A stretch of 64,000 nt of DNA, taken from NCBI GenBank assembly GCA_012274445.1, contig JAAROD010000049.1, positions 186,001 through 250,000 of the forward strand, read 5' to 3'. A program made the translations under genes and the position numbers. The notes under the pieces are model-generated. The model saw only the letters and a list, made by a program, of their open reading frames with translations. It searched no databases and was not told the DNA's origin. Within the stretch, counting starts at the first letter, position 1; each line of letters begins with the position of its first letter. The stretch is from Sclerotiophoma versabilis (Eukaryota > Ascomycota > Dothideomycetes > Pleosporales > Didymellaceae). Of the stretch, positions 55,440-64,000 are shown one piece after another.

Positions 55440-56426
55440 ATGTCCGAGGCAGCTGACATCGCTGTCGTGTCATTCGATCGCTTTATCTACGGTAATGACG
55501 ATGACAAACGTGCGGTGGCGAAGCAGCTGTACAATGCGTTCTCAACTTTAGGTTGGGTGTATTTGAAAGACCACGGTATTCCACAAGAACGATTGGATGA
55601 GATCTTCAGTCTTGTATGTCGATCTGAAGACGCACAATCGCAATGCGCTGACGACGATCAGTCTAAAACATTTTTCGATTTGCCTTTGCAAGAGAAGTTC
55701 AGATGGCGCCTTCAAGATGCAGAGCTGAACCAAGGCTATACAGCTGATGGTGATGAGGCAAACGGCGGAGTCGACCATAAAGAATGCTACGAGCACCGCC
55801 GCTTCGCAAATCCTTGCTGTCCGACTGATGTTGATCTACCGAGCTTCCGCGAGACGATCGACGAATTCTATACGCAATGTTTATCGCTTGGCCTCAATGT
55901 TCTTGAATGCCTAGCTATGGCCATGGATCTCGGCGACAGCTTCTTCGACGACATGACGAAGAGAGCAGACCCTCAGTTGCGCTTGCTGCACTATCCAGCT
56001 ATCGAGAAGAAGATCGTTGAACAGGAAGGACACGCACGTATAATCCCTCACACTGACTTTGGCCTATGCACGCTACTTTTCCAAGACACTGTCGGAGGCC
56101 TCGAGGTTGATCCCTTCCACACTGGTGTATTCAAGCCTGCGCTACCTATCCCTGGCACTGTCCTCATCAATATTGCCGATCTTATGCAACGACTGACAAA
56201 CGATCGATGCCGGAGTACTATGCATCGGGTTGTTAGCCCGAAGGTGTCGAGCGAAATCCTGCCCCCAAGGTACTCGATACCATTCTTTATTCACCCGGAT
56301 CCTGAGGCCGTGATTGACCCTATCATCAAGGAGAAGGGTGAGGTCAAGAAATATGAGCCCGTGAAGGCTGGGGAGTGGAGAACCTACAATACCAGAAAGA
56401 ATTACACGAACTTGCCTGTCGCCTGA
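55440..56426 (+). CDS. hxnY: 2-oxoglutarate/Fe(II) dioxygenase (isopenicillin N synthase-like), probable HxnY
   Basis: Non-haem iron oxygenase with a DIOX_N domain and a C-terminal 2OG-Fe(II) domain. Exons 55440-55613 and 55662-56426 give 312 residues. The 48-nt intron (GTATGT, branch GCTGACG, ATCAG) contains no stop, so reading through it is also possible, but removing it joins IFSL to SKTFFDLPLQEK, the usual family sequence. The iron ligands HxD are in PHTDFGLCTLLFQD, the distal His is in MHRVVSP, and the 2-oxoglutarate Arg is in RYSIPFF. Starting at the in-frame ATG 55410 adds ten residues. HxnY of the A. nidulans regulon is of this family; its exact step is less well established than the others. 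It is separated from the rest of the cluster by the HET and hypothetical genes. Confidence 0.8.
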   Translation: MSEAADIAVVSFDRFIYGNDDDKRAVAKQLYNAFSTLGWVYLKDHGIPQERLDEIFSLVCRSEDAQSQCADDDQSKTFFDLPLQEKFRWRLQDAELNQGYTADGDEANGGVDHKECYEHRRFANPCCPTDVDLPSFRETIDEFYTQCLSLGLNVLECLAMAMDLGDSFFDDMTKRADPQLRLLHYPAIEKKIVEQEGHARIIPHTDFGLCTLLFQDTVGGLEVDPFHTGVFKPALPIPGTVLINIADLMQRLTNDRCRSTMHRVVSPKVSSEILPPRYSIPFFIHPDPEAVIDPIIKEKGEVKKYEPVKAGEWRTYNTRKNYTNLPVA

Positions 56427-56800
56427 GCACAGCCAATGAAGAAGATGCAATTAGTTAATCTCTCCAGTGTTTTCTATTCTTAGAAACAGGTGTAAGTTTA
56501 GTTATCCAATCCAACATATCAAGCTTCGATTACTAGTCGCAGCAGTATTTGTGTTTCAAATCAAGCCACCAGCTATGCCGAGCACATCCCTTGCTGAATA
56601 GTCTTCACTACAATGCTTTGTTTGCGCACGCACGTTCGCCTCATGATAGCCCTGCGCCACCTTGCTCTCTGTCTCGCATTGCAAATTTAACGTCAACGCT
56701 TGCTGCTTACTACGACCGATTTGCGCTCGTACTCTGTTCACAATCACCCTTGTTGCCACCATCTTGTGCAGATTCACTTAGTCTTTGATTTCCATCCGAT
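56427..56800. other. Intergenic
   Basis: Contains the dioxygenase 3' end and the promoter of the membrane protein gene. Nothing else recognised. Confidence 0.45.
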
Positions 56801-57643
56801 ATGAGTCCACGGATTTTGCAGAGGGATGCCAGCTGCCCTAATGGTGGTGTGTTTTACAACTGCAGTGAAGGGTTCGTTGGGTGTTGCTTAGTCGAGGCAT
56901 GCAATCCTGGAGTTGGATGCCCAGCGGACAAGGACGCAACACCAGACAAGTGTGAATAAGTCCCATTAAGGGGTGTTTACCGGATTCGCAGCCTAACCTT
57001 GATCAGCTTCGAGTCAAGGGCGGTCGACCACGACAACAGTTATCACAAAGATCAGAACTGTAGTACCGACTTCATCAATATCTACAACAAGCGCCGTGAC
57101 CTCGTCAACTGCAATATCGGAGTCACCATCTACATCATCACTCAGCATCTCAACAGGCCAAGCACCATTTGCAGAATCGTCGTCATCTGCGACTGCCTCT
57201 GAATCAGAACAACGGTATGACAGCAGGCATGCGACGCCAACAATTGCTATCGTCGGCGGAGTCTTGGGAAGCATCATTCTCATTGCGATCGCTGTAAGTG
57301 TTTTCTTCTGTATTCAACGCAGAAAGCGCACAAAAGTATACAAAGCGGCAGTCTATCCCTCGCCGCATGTCGGAAGCGACATGTCACCGCAGCTTCCCGG
57401 TAAGTACAACCGCATGTTGAGGAAGGTTACACACCCGTATACTGACAGGGTACAGACTACCAGCAACCGAAAGCCTCAAAGCTAGCTTGGCTGATGGGAA
57501 CAAAGCAGAAACTTGTACACCATATTGATGGTAGTGCAATCGTGCCTGCAGCTGAGATGGGTGAGTCGCCACCGAGGCACATTGTCTATGCAGAACTGCC
57601 TGCGAGCAATAACAGTGTACGCAATGTTCAAGTAGAGAGCTGA
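56801..57643 (+). CDS. Cys-rich, Ser/Thr-rich single-pass membrane protein
   Basis: Exons 56801-56951, 57007-57399 and 57456-57643 give 243 residues with consistent phases. The N-terminus (MSPRILQRDASCPNGG) leads straight into a compact Cys-rich module with six further cysteines (FYNCSEGFVGCCLVEACN, GCP) and has no classical signal peptide. A Ser/Thr-rich stalk of about 75 residues, a candidate for O-mannosylation, is followed by one transmembrane segment (TIAIVGGVLGSIILIAIAVS..FFC), a basic stop-transfer (QRRKR) and a cytoplasmic tail of about 95 residues. This layout resembles a family seen in Dothideomycetes and recalls WSC-type cell-wall sensors, though the Cys module is not a WSC domain. 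It probably senses or contacts the cell wall; function unknown. Confidence 0.75.
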
Positions 57644-58155
57644 CGTGCAACACGTTCATGGCCGTGATGGTTTTGCTGTTCGTTCGACAACCATACAGGA
57701 TGCGGTGTGTATTGAATATGTACGATCTGATACCCCTAGGTAAGACCTCTAAAGGGTGAAGCTATGGTAGAAATGGTAATAGACGTTTGACTCAGAGTAC
57801 TTGAGGTTCGTAGTCATGCATGAGCAACAGGCAAAATGGAAGGTAGAGGGCACGTGATCCTCATTCGCTGCTCTGCAGGTGCTGCCCAACTGGCCCAGCA
57901 TGGTAGCTGCTCAGGCAACTTTAGGCCGAAACTTGTTGTAAGGTTTCCGTTCCAGTGAACAGAGTAATCTTCCAATTTGCCTTGCGAGAACCTTTGAGTT
58001 GGCATCAACTGGCCGCAGCCGGACAATGCCCCGCTGACGTCATCTTCAATCTCGAAGCCACGACCACTCTGATCTCGCGACTCTAACATTTTAGATCAGT
58101 AAATTGCTTTCGACTTCGCAGCCCGATCAAACACCAGCAAGTAAACCGTTACGAT
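57644..58155. other. Intergenic
   Basis: Promoter region of the LanC-like gene; no gene seen. Confidence 0.45.
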
Positions 58156-59319
58156 ATGTCTAAACAAGACGCGACAGCTGCAGGTGCAGCGCAGACGCAA
58201 ACCAAGAGCTTACCCCGATACTTTCGAAACGATGCTCCGTTGGGTCGACGAGACCCTCACAAGCAACTGCTAGCGTCATTAGATCGACTCATAACGGAAC
58301 ATCCGCCGCACAAGATCCCACCTGGCGGCGGCCTCTACTACGGACCTATCTCTGTAGCTTACCTGTTCTATGCTCTCCATAACGAGTACCCGGATTTGAA
58401 GCTAGACGACTATCCGTTGAACACGTGGTCAGCAGCATACATCGAGCAAGCTCAAGCAAACATTAGAGAGTTTCCACCACCATCACCCAACAAATGCGGC
58501 ATTTCAAACGACATCATGTCATTGCTGGCTTTGTACGCCGTGACTGCAAAAGATAAAGACACTGTCCGGGAACTCTGCGATCACGCGGCCGTACTGATCG
58601 AGCCAGAGGCAGCCAACGAGTGGTTGTACGGGCGCGCTGGCTACTTATACCTGCTACGACTGGTTCGTGGAGCCTTTAAAGATAGCAAGGAAATCACTGA
58701 GCTCATCGAAGATACAGCTGATGAGGTAATTGCAAACATCATGGACAGCCCTCGGCCGTGGAAGTGGCATGGGAAGGCGTACGTTGGTGCTGTGCATGGC
58801 GCGATTGGGATCATTACGCAAATCGTTCTAACGGACAAGTCATGGGCTTCCAAGCTTCAGGCCGAGTTGTCAGTCCTTCTCAGCTATCAGTACGAGAGCG
58901 GCAATTTTCCATCGTCACTCCCGCCAGGCAAAGACCGTCTTGTGCAAGTGTGCCATGGTGCACCTGGAGTCGTTTCATCGCTGCTTTCTATTCGACCATA
59001 CTTCCCTGACCTTGTGGACCGCATCGATAAGGTTATCTCCAAAGCTCGGGACTGTATATGGGAGCGAGGCCTGTTGACCAAGGAGCCCTGTTTGTGTCAC
59101 GGGATTACAGGCAATGCCTTGGCGTTGGAAGACAAGCAGTTTGAGCATTTCATGACTTATACTACAGGGCACGAGATCAAATCGATGGAGAAGGATCACA
59201 TGCTGGAGAAATCGGATGATCCATCAGCATTATGGTGCGGTGAGGCTGGACGTGCTTGGGCATGGGCAGTGGCCGACAAGGGACTGGCAAAGAGGCTCCT
59301 GGGCTACAACGACATCTAA
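58156..59319 (+). CDS. LanC-like protein
   Basis: Intronless, 387 residues. This is a LanC-like alpha/alpha-toroid protein, the family of bacterial lanthionine cyclases and eukaryotic LANCL proteins, which bind zinc and glutathione. Repeated Gly-rich turns are visible: YGRAGYLYLLRLV, WHGKAYVGAVHGAIGI, QVCHGAPGVVSSLLSI and CLCHGITGNALALE, ending LWCGEAGRAWAW. The zinc ligands expected from LANCL proteins are present as Cys266 (VCHGAPG) and Cys314-His315 (LCHG), so the site looks intact. In animals, LANCL proteins add glutathione to dehydroamino acids in damaged phosphoproteins; a similar housekeeping role is plausible. No lanthipeptide-type precursor or dehydratase is seen nearby. Confidence 0.88.
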   Translation: MSKQDATAAGAAQTQTKSLPRYFRNDAPLGRRDPHKQLLASLDRLITEHPPHKIPPGGGLYYGPISVAYLFYALHNEYPDLKLDDYPLNTWSAAYIEQAQANIREFPPPSPNKCGISNDIMSLLALYAVTAKDKDTVRELCDHAAVLIEPEAANEWLYGRAGYLYLLRLVRGAFKDSKEITELIEDTADEVIANIMDSPRPWKWHGKAYVGAVHGAIGIITQIVLTDKSWASKLQAELSVLLSYQYESGNFPSSLPPGKDRLVQVCHGAPGVVSSLLSIRPYFPDLVDRIDKVISKARDCIWERGLLTKEPCLCHGITGNALALEDKQFEHFMTYTTGHEIKSMEKDHMLEKSDDPSALWCGEAGRAWAWAVADKGLAKRLLGYNDI

Positions 59320-60642
59320 GGAATCACTTGAGGAGGAAAATGAGCCCAAGAATTTGGAGTTGACGATACTAATGGCATGACTTCGAAGCGGTGAGGCGAT
59401 GGCTTCGCAGAAGGGGTTTAACTTGTCCTACAGGAGTACAGCGCTAGATTCACAACCGAATTCATGGCTTTGGCTCACTGCTCTCAGTTTCTCTGCAACT
59501 ACATCATTTTGAAATATCAGTATTTGTTGGCTTGCGACGTAGCACGTCTTTTCATCTTCCGTAGAGATCACCTTTCGCACAATCGACTTGGTGCAGGGTT
59601 TCACGACCAGATTCTGCTATCCTTTCGGGCGTCCCAGGCCATACCTAGAACCCGATACGCCGGGTTGCGTTTGCACCAGCATCAGAACATGCTCTAACAC
59701 TTTCAAAATGACAAATGATGGGGCAACGCGCGGTCGCACAGCGCGCGAACTTTGAAGATCCACATGCGTTGTGCGACGGGCCTTGCTGATAATCTGCTAC
59801 TTTGATGCTTCACAAGTCAACAACTGCATTGACTGTGCATCAAAGTGGGCTACTGGTTCAGGGCTACAAGGACAGATCAGGCAGGGAGTTCACATGTTGC
59901 ACAAAGCGGCCGTCTGCGCAATACATCGGAGGCGCATCTCGTGCTACATGAGAAAGGAGACACAGGGTTACTATTTGGGAGGGCTCTACCTTTTTCACGT
60001 CAGCACCCGCCGGTTGTTGAGTGTCTTTCCCATCTGCACCTCTATCACATGGGTCAACACTGTCGTGATCGCACTACGTAAGCCAGCAAACTAGTAAGAC
60101 TCTCATTTACTGAGCACTGCGCCGTCCATACTTTTGCCATGTGCTAAGGTCATACAGGTAATTGAGCTTAATTCGCGGCTTCGGCTTTCACCTACGATTT
60201 CAACACTGAACTTTCGTATATCCCAACGTTTGCCCACTGTTCGCCTTCAATCACTAAACATTCGAGAAACTACATGTGAGTTCCGCTCATGTACCATGAA
60301 TCACATCGCTTTGGACTATTTGCCCGGGCAACGCTTCGTTACCGCTCCAACAGCACCAAGACGAGGGAAAGTAGCGGACCCTCGCAATGTCCCCGCGTCA
60401 TCGACCACACCAACTGCGTATGGAAAGCATTGGTTACCTGTACCAATAGCTGCGACCAAGAAAACCACTCCAATACCGATTGCGTAATCATTAGGCTATG
60501 TCCTAATTCCCATTCTTTTGTTTGTTCCGGCTGTATGGCGTCCAATTCCTAGTCCATCACGGGATCTTTGCCATCGCCAGGTAGGATCTGACATTGTTGC
60601 AGCAGGTTTACATCTACCCCTCTTCCAATTTATCTATTCAAA
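59320..60642. other. 1.3 kb intergenic region
   Basis: Short open frames only, none with a domain or a plausible chain of splice sites. Probably the promoter of the tyrosinase gene and 3' flank of the LanC-like gene. Confidence 0.5.
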
Positions 60643-62762
60643 ATGCACATGTCGTCGGCATTCTGGCTCCTGATAGTCTTGAATTTCGTTCCTGTCACGA
60701 CTTGCACACCAACGGAACCCGTCTTGAAAAGGCAGTCCGGCGATGGTATCGTCAGGGGAATTGACTCTAGAGATCAGAATGGTAGGGTCATTTTTTGCTT
60801 CCAATACCTCCAGCTGACATGTGCACGAGGGGATCCCTTCCTTCGTCTGGAGGTGCGCGACCTGCGAACCAACTATCCCGATCAATGGAGCCTGTATCTC
60901 TTAGGTCTCGATCAATTACACACTACAAGCCAAGAAGATCCTTTTTCATACTACAGTCTTGCCGGTGAGCTTCCTAAATGAGAAAGCTTGAGCAGTACAT
61001 GGCATTAACAATCAAGGAATTCATGGCAAACCGTATAAAACATCGCTCAATGCACCAGGCTTGAGCCACAAGATTGGCCAGACTGGTTACTGCCCCCATA
61101 GTATGGCCCTGTTTCTTGGGTGGCATCGCCCATATTTAGCTTTGTTCGAGGTATGTTGTACCATGCGTCGAGGCTTGTGCCAGATAGTGACCCTCTCCAG
61201 CAAGAATTGTATGCCTGCATCCAGGCAATTGCCGAAAACGCACCTGCTGATCAAATCGATCGTTATCGATGGGCAGCCTTATCATTCCGAATCCCATACT
61301 GGGAGTGGTCCCAAGGCGAGCAGAGCGGCGATGTGCCTGACTTCTTCATGACAGAGACGACCATAGTCAATACTCCCGAAGGCCAGGAAATTGAAATATT
61401 GAACCCGCTCTACAAGTATGTCTTCAAGCCGGTACCGTCCGAGGGCTTTGAAGGCAAGGTGAGAAGCACACATAGCAAGGCACGACTAAGACTAACCTAA
61501 ATACCAGTGGACGCAGATGAACCGCACGATTCGGTGGCCGGCATCGGAAAGCCCCTGGGAGGAATCGCGTCAACATGAGTTTGCAGCAAGCTTTGCCAAT
61601 CTACGACGCCAGATTCAAGACCAGACGGCCCTCGCATTTCGACAGGGTACCCTCAACGGATTCTGGGAAGCGATTGAGATGGTGCATGGTTGGGTACACG
61701 GAGCGATTGGTGGAGGCTATTCCGCTGGTTACGGCGGAAGAGGCCACATGTGGCCTCTGGAATACTCGTCCTATGAACCCCTGTTCTGGCTCCATCATGC
61801 GTGCGTGTTGCCCAGGTAAAGTCTGCTCTGCAGTTAGACTGACAAAGCGCTTTAGTAACATCGACCGACTATTCGCACTATATCAGACGCAGAATCCGGG
61901 TGCTTCCCTTCAACCGTCCAATGTTGGAAGCGCTGGCAATGTGTTTGTGGAAGATAACAGTATGGTTGATGGAGACACGCCGCTACTTCCTTTCCGACGC
62001 AACCCCGACAGCTACTGGACAACAAACGAGGCGATGGATTGGAGGCTCTTTGGCTACGACTACCGGGAAACTCAATCGGCCAGCACTGCGTCTGCTCAAG
62101 TGACGATAGCGCAATTCTACAGTGGCAGTGCTCGAGGTAGAGTTGTGGCTGGGCAGACTGGGGGCGATGGACTACACTCCATGCCAGGTACTGATACTAC
62201 CTATACAGACTGGGTCATCAACACAGCAGCAGCGCCGCTTGACCTGCCTCCCACTTTCGTCGTGCAGTTTTCGTTTGTTGGCGACTTCTCGTCAGATGCA
62301 TCAATGGAAGTAGGCATGTGGTCTGTCTTGATGCCAGGAGATCACAATGAGGCCAAACGTTCGGTGCGTAAAGCTGAGAAGCCAACGAAACGTGCAACTA
62401 CGGCCGACATTGCATTGCACGGTACGGTTAGCCTGATATCTAGCCTGCTGGACCAAATCGATGCTGGCAAGCTCGAGAGTCTCGATGAGCAGGATGTGGT
62501 GCCGTTTCTAAAGGAGAAATTGACGTGGAAGGTCTACTCGGTGAGTCTCAGGTCAAGCGTCGACGTCGATGTGATTGAAGCTGCTAATCATTCATAGGGT
62601 GACGGCACGCAGCTTCCCGATTCGAGTCTGGATGCCATCAGGATTGACGTTGCGAGCGAGATTGCTCGCGTCCCGAGTGATCCCAACGCGCCAATTGAGT
62701 ACAGCAACGACACTGTGGCACATTTTGAGATAACGGCGGGCAAGATGGGTGGTGCTAGCTGA
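60643..62762 (+). CDS. Secreted tyrosinase (type-3 copper enzyme)
   Basis: Phenol/catechol oxidase for melanin-type pigment formation or other phenol oxidation. Exons 60643-60781, 60830-60964, 61017-61150, 61201-61458, 61508-61800, 61856-62540 and 62598-62762 give 602 residues. An N-terminal signal peptide is visible (SAFWLLIVLNFVPVTTC). CuA ligands: His in GIHGKPY, CPHS (with the Cys that forms the thioether bridge) and LGWHRPYLALFE. CuB ligands: HGWVHG and FWLHHANIDRL, the last formed across a splice junction. A C-terminal domain of about 200 residues contains KRSVRKAEKPTKR, a likely processing site for removal of the shielding domain. The first intron (48 nt) has no stop and could be retained; removing the 50-nt intron 61151-61200 is needed to keep frame. 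Confidence 0.9.
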
Positions 62763-63346
62763 ATTGTGCCTCTTAAACTCGGAGAATTTCCTTTGCATCT
62801 CTCTCCTTCTCTGCCGGCCATGGTCTGTAACAATGTAACCGTCTTCTGCTTGATGAGGCGTGCCATATCGAAGCGCACGCGTTGGGTTCGCGTTCTCGGC
62901 ACAGCTCGCATCGGAGATTGAACTAACCCCGCAGCGCTCCACAGAATCTGCAGCCCGATTGGCCAGCGGCTTTCAGCCACGCCTGTCTTGTTTGACCTGC
63001 AGACCATTTTGGCCCACTTTTCTGGCCTGCAGACCATCTTCGTCATCCTTTGCGACCTGCAGACCATTTCTATATTTCCAGAGTCAATTCCTAATTCCTG
63101 ATGGACGGAGTAATTTTCCATGTACAGTTATGATATCTGCAGTTCCAATTGTCATCCGCGGCCGATGCAGCCAATTAGCCTTACGTATTTGTACATCATC
63201 GGCAACATTTGAGCTGGCATCGTCGACATATATTCCAAGAAACAACCCATCACGAGTCTTGGGAACCACACAATCTTGTTCCATCCCATTAGCCCGCACT
63301 GCCTACTCCAGCCAACACGGTCTCAGCCCAGCCTCCACACGCAACA
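62763..63346. other. Intergenic with minisatellite
   Basis: Contains a 30-bp tandem repeat at 62994-63067 (listed separately) and the promoter of the methyltransferase gene. No gene seen. Confidence 0.45.
62994..63067. repeat. 30-bp tandem repeat, about 2.5 copies
   Basis: The core CCTGCAGACCAT recurs at exact 30-nt spacing, with unit starts at 62994, 63024 and 63054, while the rest of each unit has diverged. Because the period is a multiple of three, one minus-strand frame shows a decapeptide repeat starting MVCR, but that frame runs into the antisense of the tyrosinase gene and is not credible as a gene. Confidence 0.85.
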
Positions 63347-64000
63347 TGTCCACTCAGCCCGCGCAGAAAGACTGGTCAGCAACCCAGTACCTCAAGTTTG
63401 GCAATGAGCGCACCCGCCCTGTGTACGACCTCATTTCGCAAATAGCCCCTCACATCACGACTCCAAAGCCGCGTATCTACGACCTAGGCTGTGGCCCGGG
63501 AAACTCGACCAAAGCCCTTCTCGACGCTTTCCCCGGCGCAAACATCACCGGCATGGACTCCAGCCCGGACATGCTATCCAAGGCCTCCGCCGCGCTTCCA
63601 GACACCGAGTTCATGCAGGGCGACGTTGCAACCTTTGCCCCCAAACAAGGCGAAGGAGTGGATCTGCTCTTCAGCAACGCAGTCTTCCACTGGCTGCGCA
63701 GCCCAACACGCATTGAGACGCTCACCCGGCTGTTCCAAACCCTGAACCCAGGCGGCGTGCTCGCCATCCAGGTTCCAGACAACTACGACGAGCCCAGCCA
63801 CCGCCTGATGCGCGACGTAGCCACGCGCGCCCATTCACTCTGGGAGCCATTCTTCGCAGACGTGCAGATTGGCAACTTCCAAGACAAGAATAGGCCGGAT
63901 TTGGACGCCATCGAGCCGCCGCATAGCTTCTACAATGCGCTTGGGCCGCACGCAGCGAGCGTGGATATCTGGAGGACGACCTATTCGCATGTGTTGAAGG
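63347..64000 (+). CDS. Trans-aconitate 2-methyltransferase-like enzyme, 5' part
   Basis: SAM-dependent methyltransferase of the Tam family; the gene is cut by the window edge after 218 codons. The N-terminus DWSATQYLKFGNERTRPVYD is the hallmark of trans-aconitate 2-methyltransferases. The SAM-binding motif I is IYDLGCGPGNSTKALL, with the acidic ribose-binding residue in ITGMDSSPDML, and motif IV is in DLLFSNAVFHWL. Tam enzymes methylate trans-aconitate, a by-product of the citrate cycle that inhibits aconitase. The start is the first ATG ahead of the conserved region; no intron is seen in the visible part. Confidence 0.87.

Noticed and set aside
58156..59319. Lanthipeptide or other ribosomal-peptide cluster around the LanC-like gene
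   Set aside because: There is no LanB/LanM-type dehydratase and no repeat-containing precursor. The protein matches the housekeeping LANCL type.
62588..63121. Minus-strand frame with a decapeptide repeat (MVCR...)
   Set aside because: The peptide repeat follows from a 30-bp DNA repeat. The frame overlaps the antisense of the tyrosinase gene and has no other coding sign.
1..64000. tRNA genes, CRISPR arrays, intact transposons or terminal repeats
   Set aside because: Looking by eye for the T-loop consensus GGTTCGANTCC and for regularly spaced repeats gave only matches inside coding regions. No transposase, reverse transcriptase or long terminal repeat was recognised. A tRNAscan or RepeatMasker run would be needed to exclude weak cases.

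Overview
The window is nuclear DNA from a filamentous ascomycete, most likely a Dothideomycete. The genes carry many short introns (about 45-60 nt) with GT...CTRAY...AG signals. The gene content is that of Pezizomycotina: a HET-domain protein, a RIM15 kinase with PAS and receiver domains, an AMS1 vacuolar mannosidase, a SEC9 t-SNARE, a tyrosinase and a trans-aconitate methyltransferase. I found no tRNA, rRNA, CRISPR array or intact transposon. Exon coordinates were worked out by hand from splice signals, frame and family conservation.

Left part (1-29189): a cytochrome P450 gene with one in-frame stop; about 4 kb with no clear gene; a Tudor-like (DUF2945) protein that may have a mitochondrial long form; the 1938-residue RIM15 kinase behind a repeat-rich GC leader; AMS1; a small hypothetical protein; a 2.8 kb gene-poor stretch; a fungal multi-pass membrane protein; SEC9; and a UDP-glucose 4,6-dehydratase-like enzyme.

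Centre (29492-56426): the key find is a probable nicotinate (niacin) catabolism cluster, matching the hxn regulon of Aspergillus nidulans. Gene order is hxnS-like (xanthine dehydrogenase family, nicotinate hydroxylase), hxnT-like (Old Yellow Enzyme), hxnR-like (C2H2 plus fungal_trans regulator), hxnP-like (TNA1/DAL5-type transporter), hxnV-like (phenol-hydroxylase-type flavoprotein), hxnN-like (amidase), hxnM-like (NodB-fold cyclic imide hydrolase), hxnX-like (salicylate-hydroxylase-type flavoprotein), then a HET gene and a damaged or multi-exon hypothetical gene, then hxnY-like (2-oxoglutarate/Fe(II) dioxygenase). Together these could import nicotinate, hydroxylate it to 6-hydroxynicotinate, hydroxylate and reduce the pyridine ring, open the resulting cyclic imide, and release ammonium from the amide. 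In A. nidulans, as I recall, these genes are split over separate clusters; here they sit in one 27 kb block, with no hxnW-like short-chain reductase and no second (hxnZ-like) transporter inside the window.

Right part (56801-64000): a Cys-rich/Ser-Thr-rich single-pass membrane protein, a LanC-like protein with intact zinc ligands, a secreted tyrosinase with seven exons, a 30-bp minisatellite, and the 5' part of a trans-aconitate 2-methyltransferase gene cut by the window edge.
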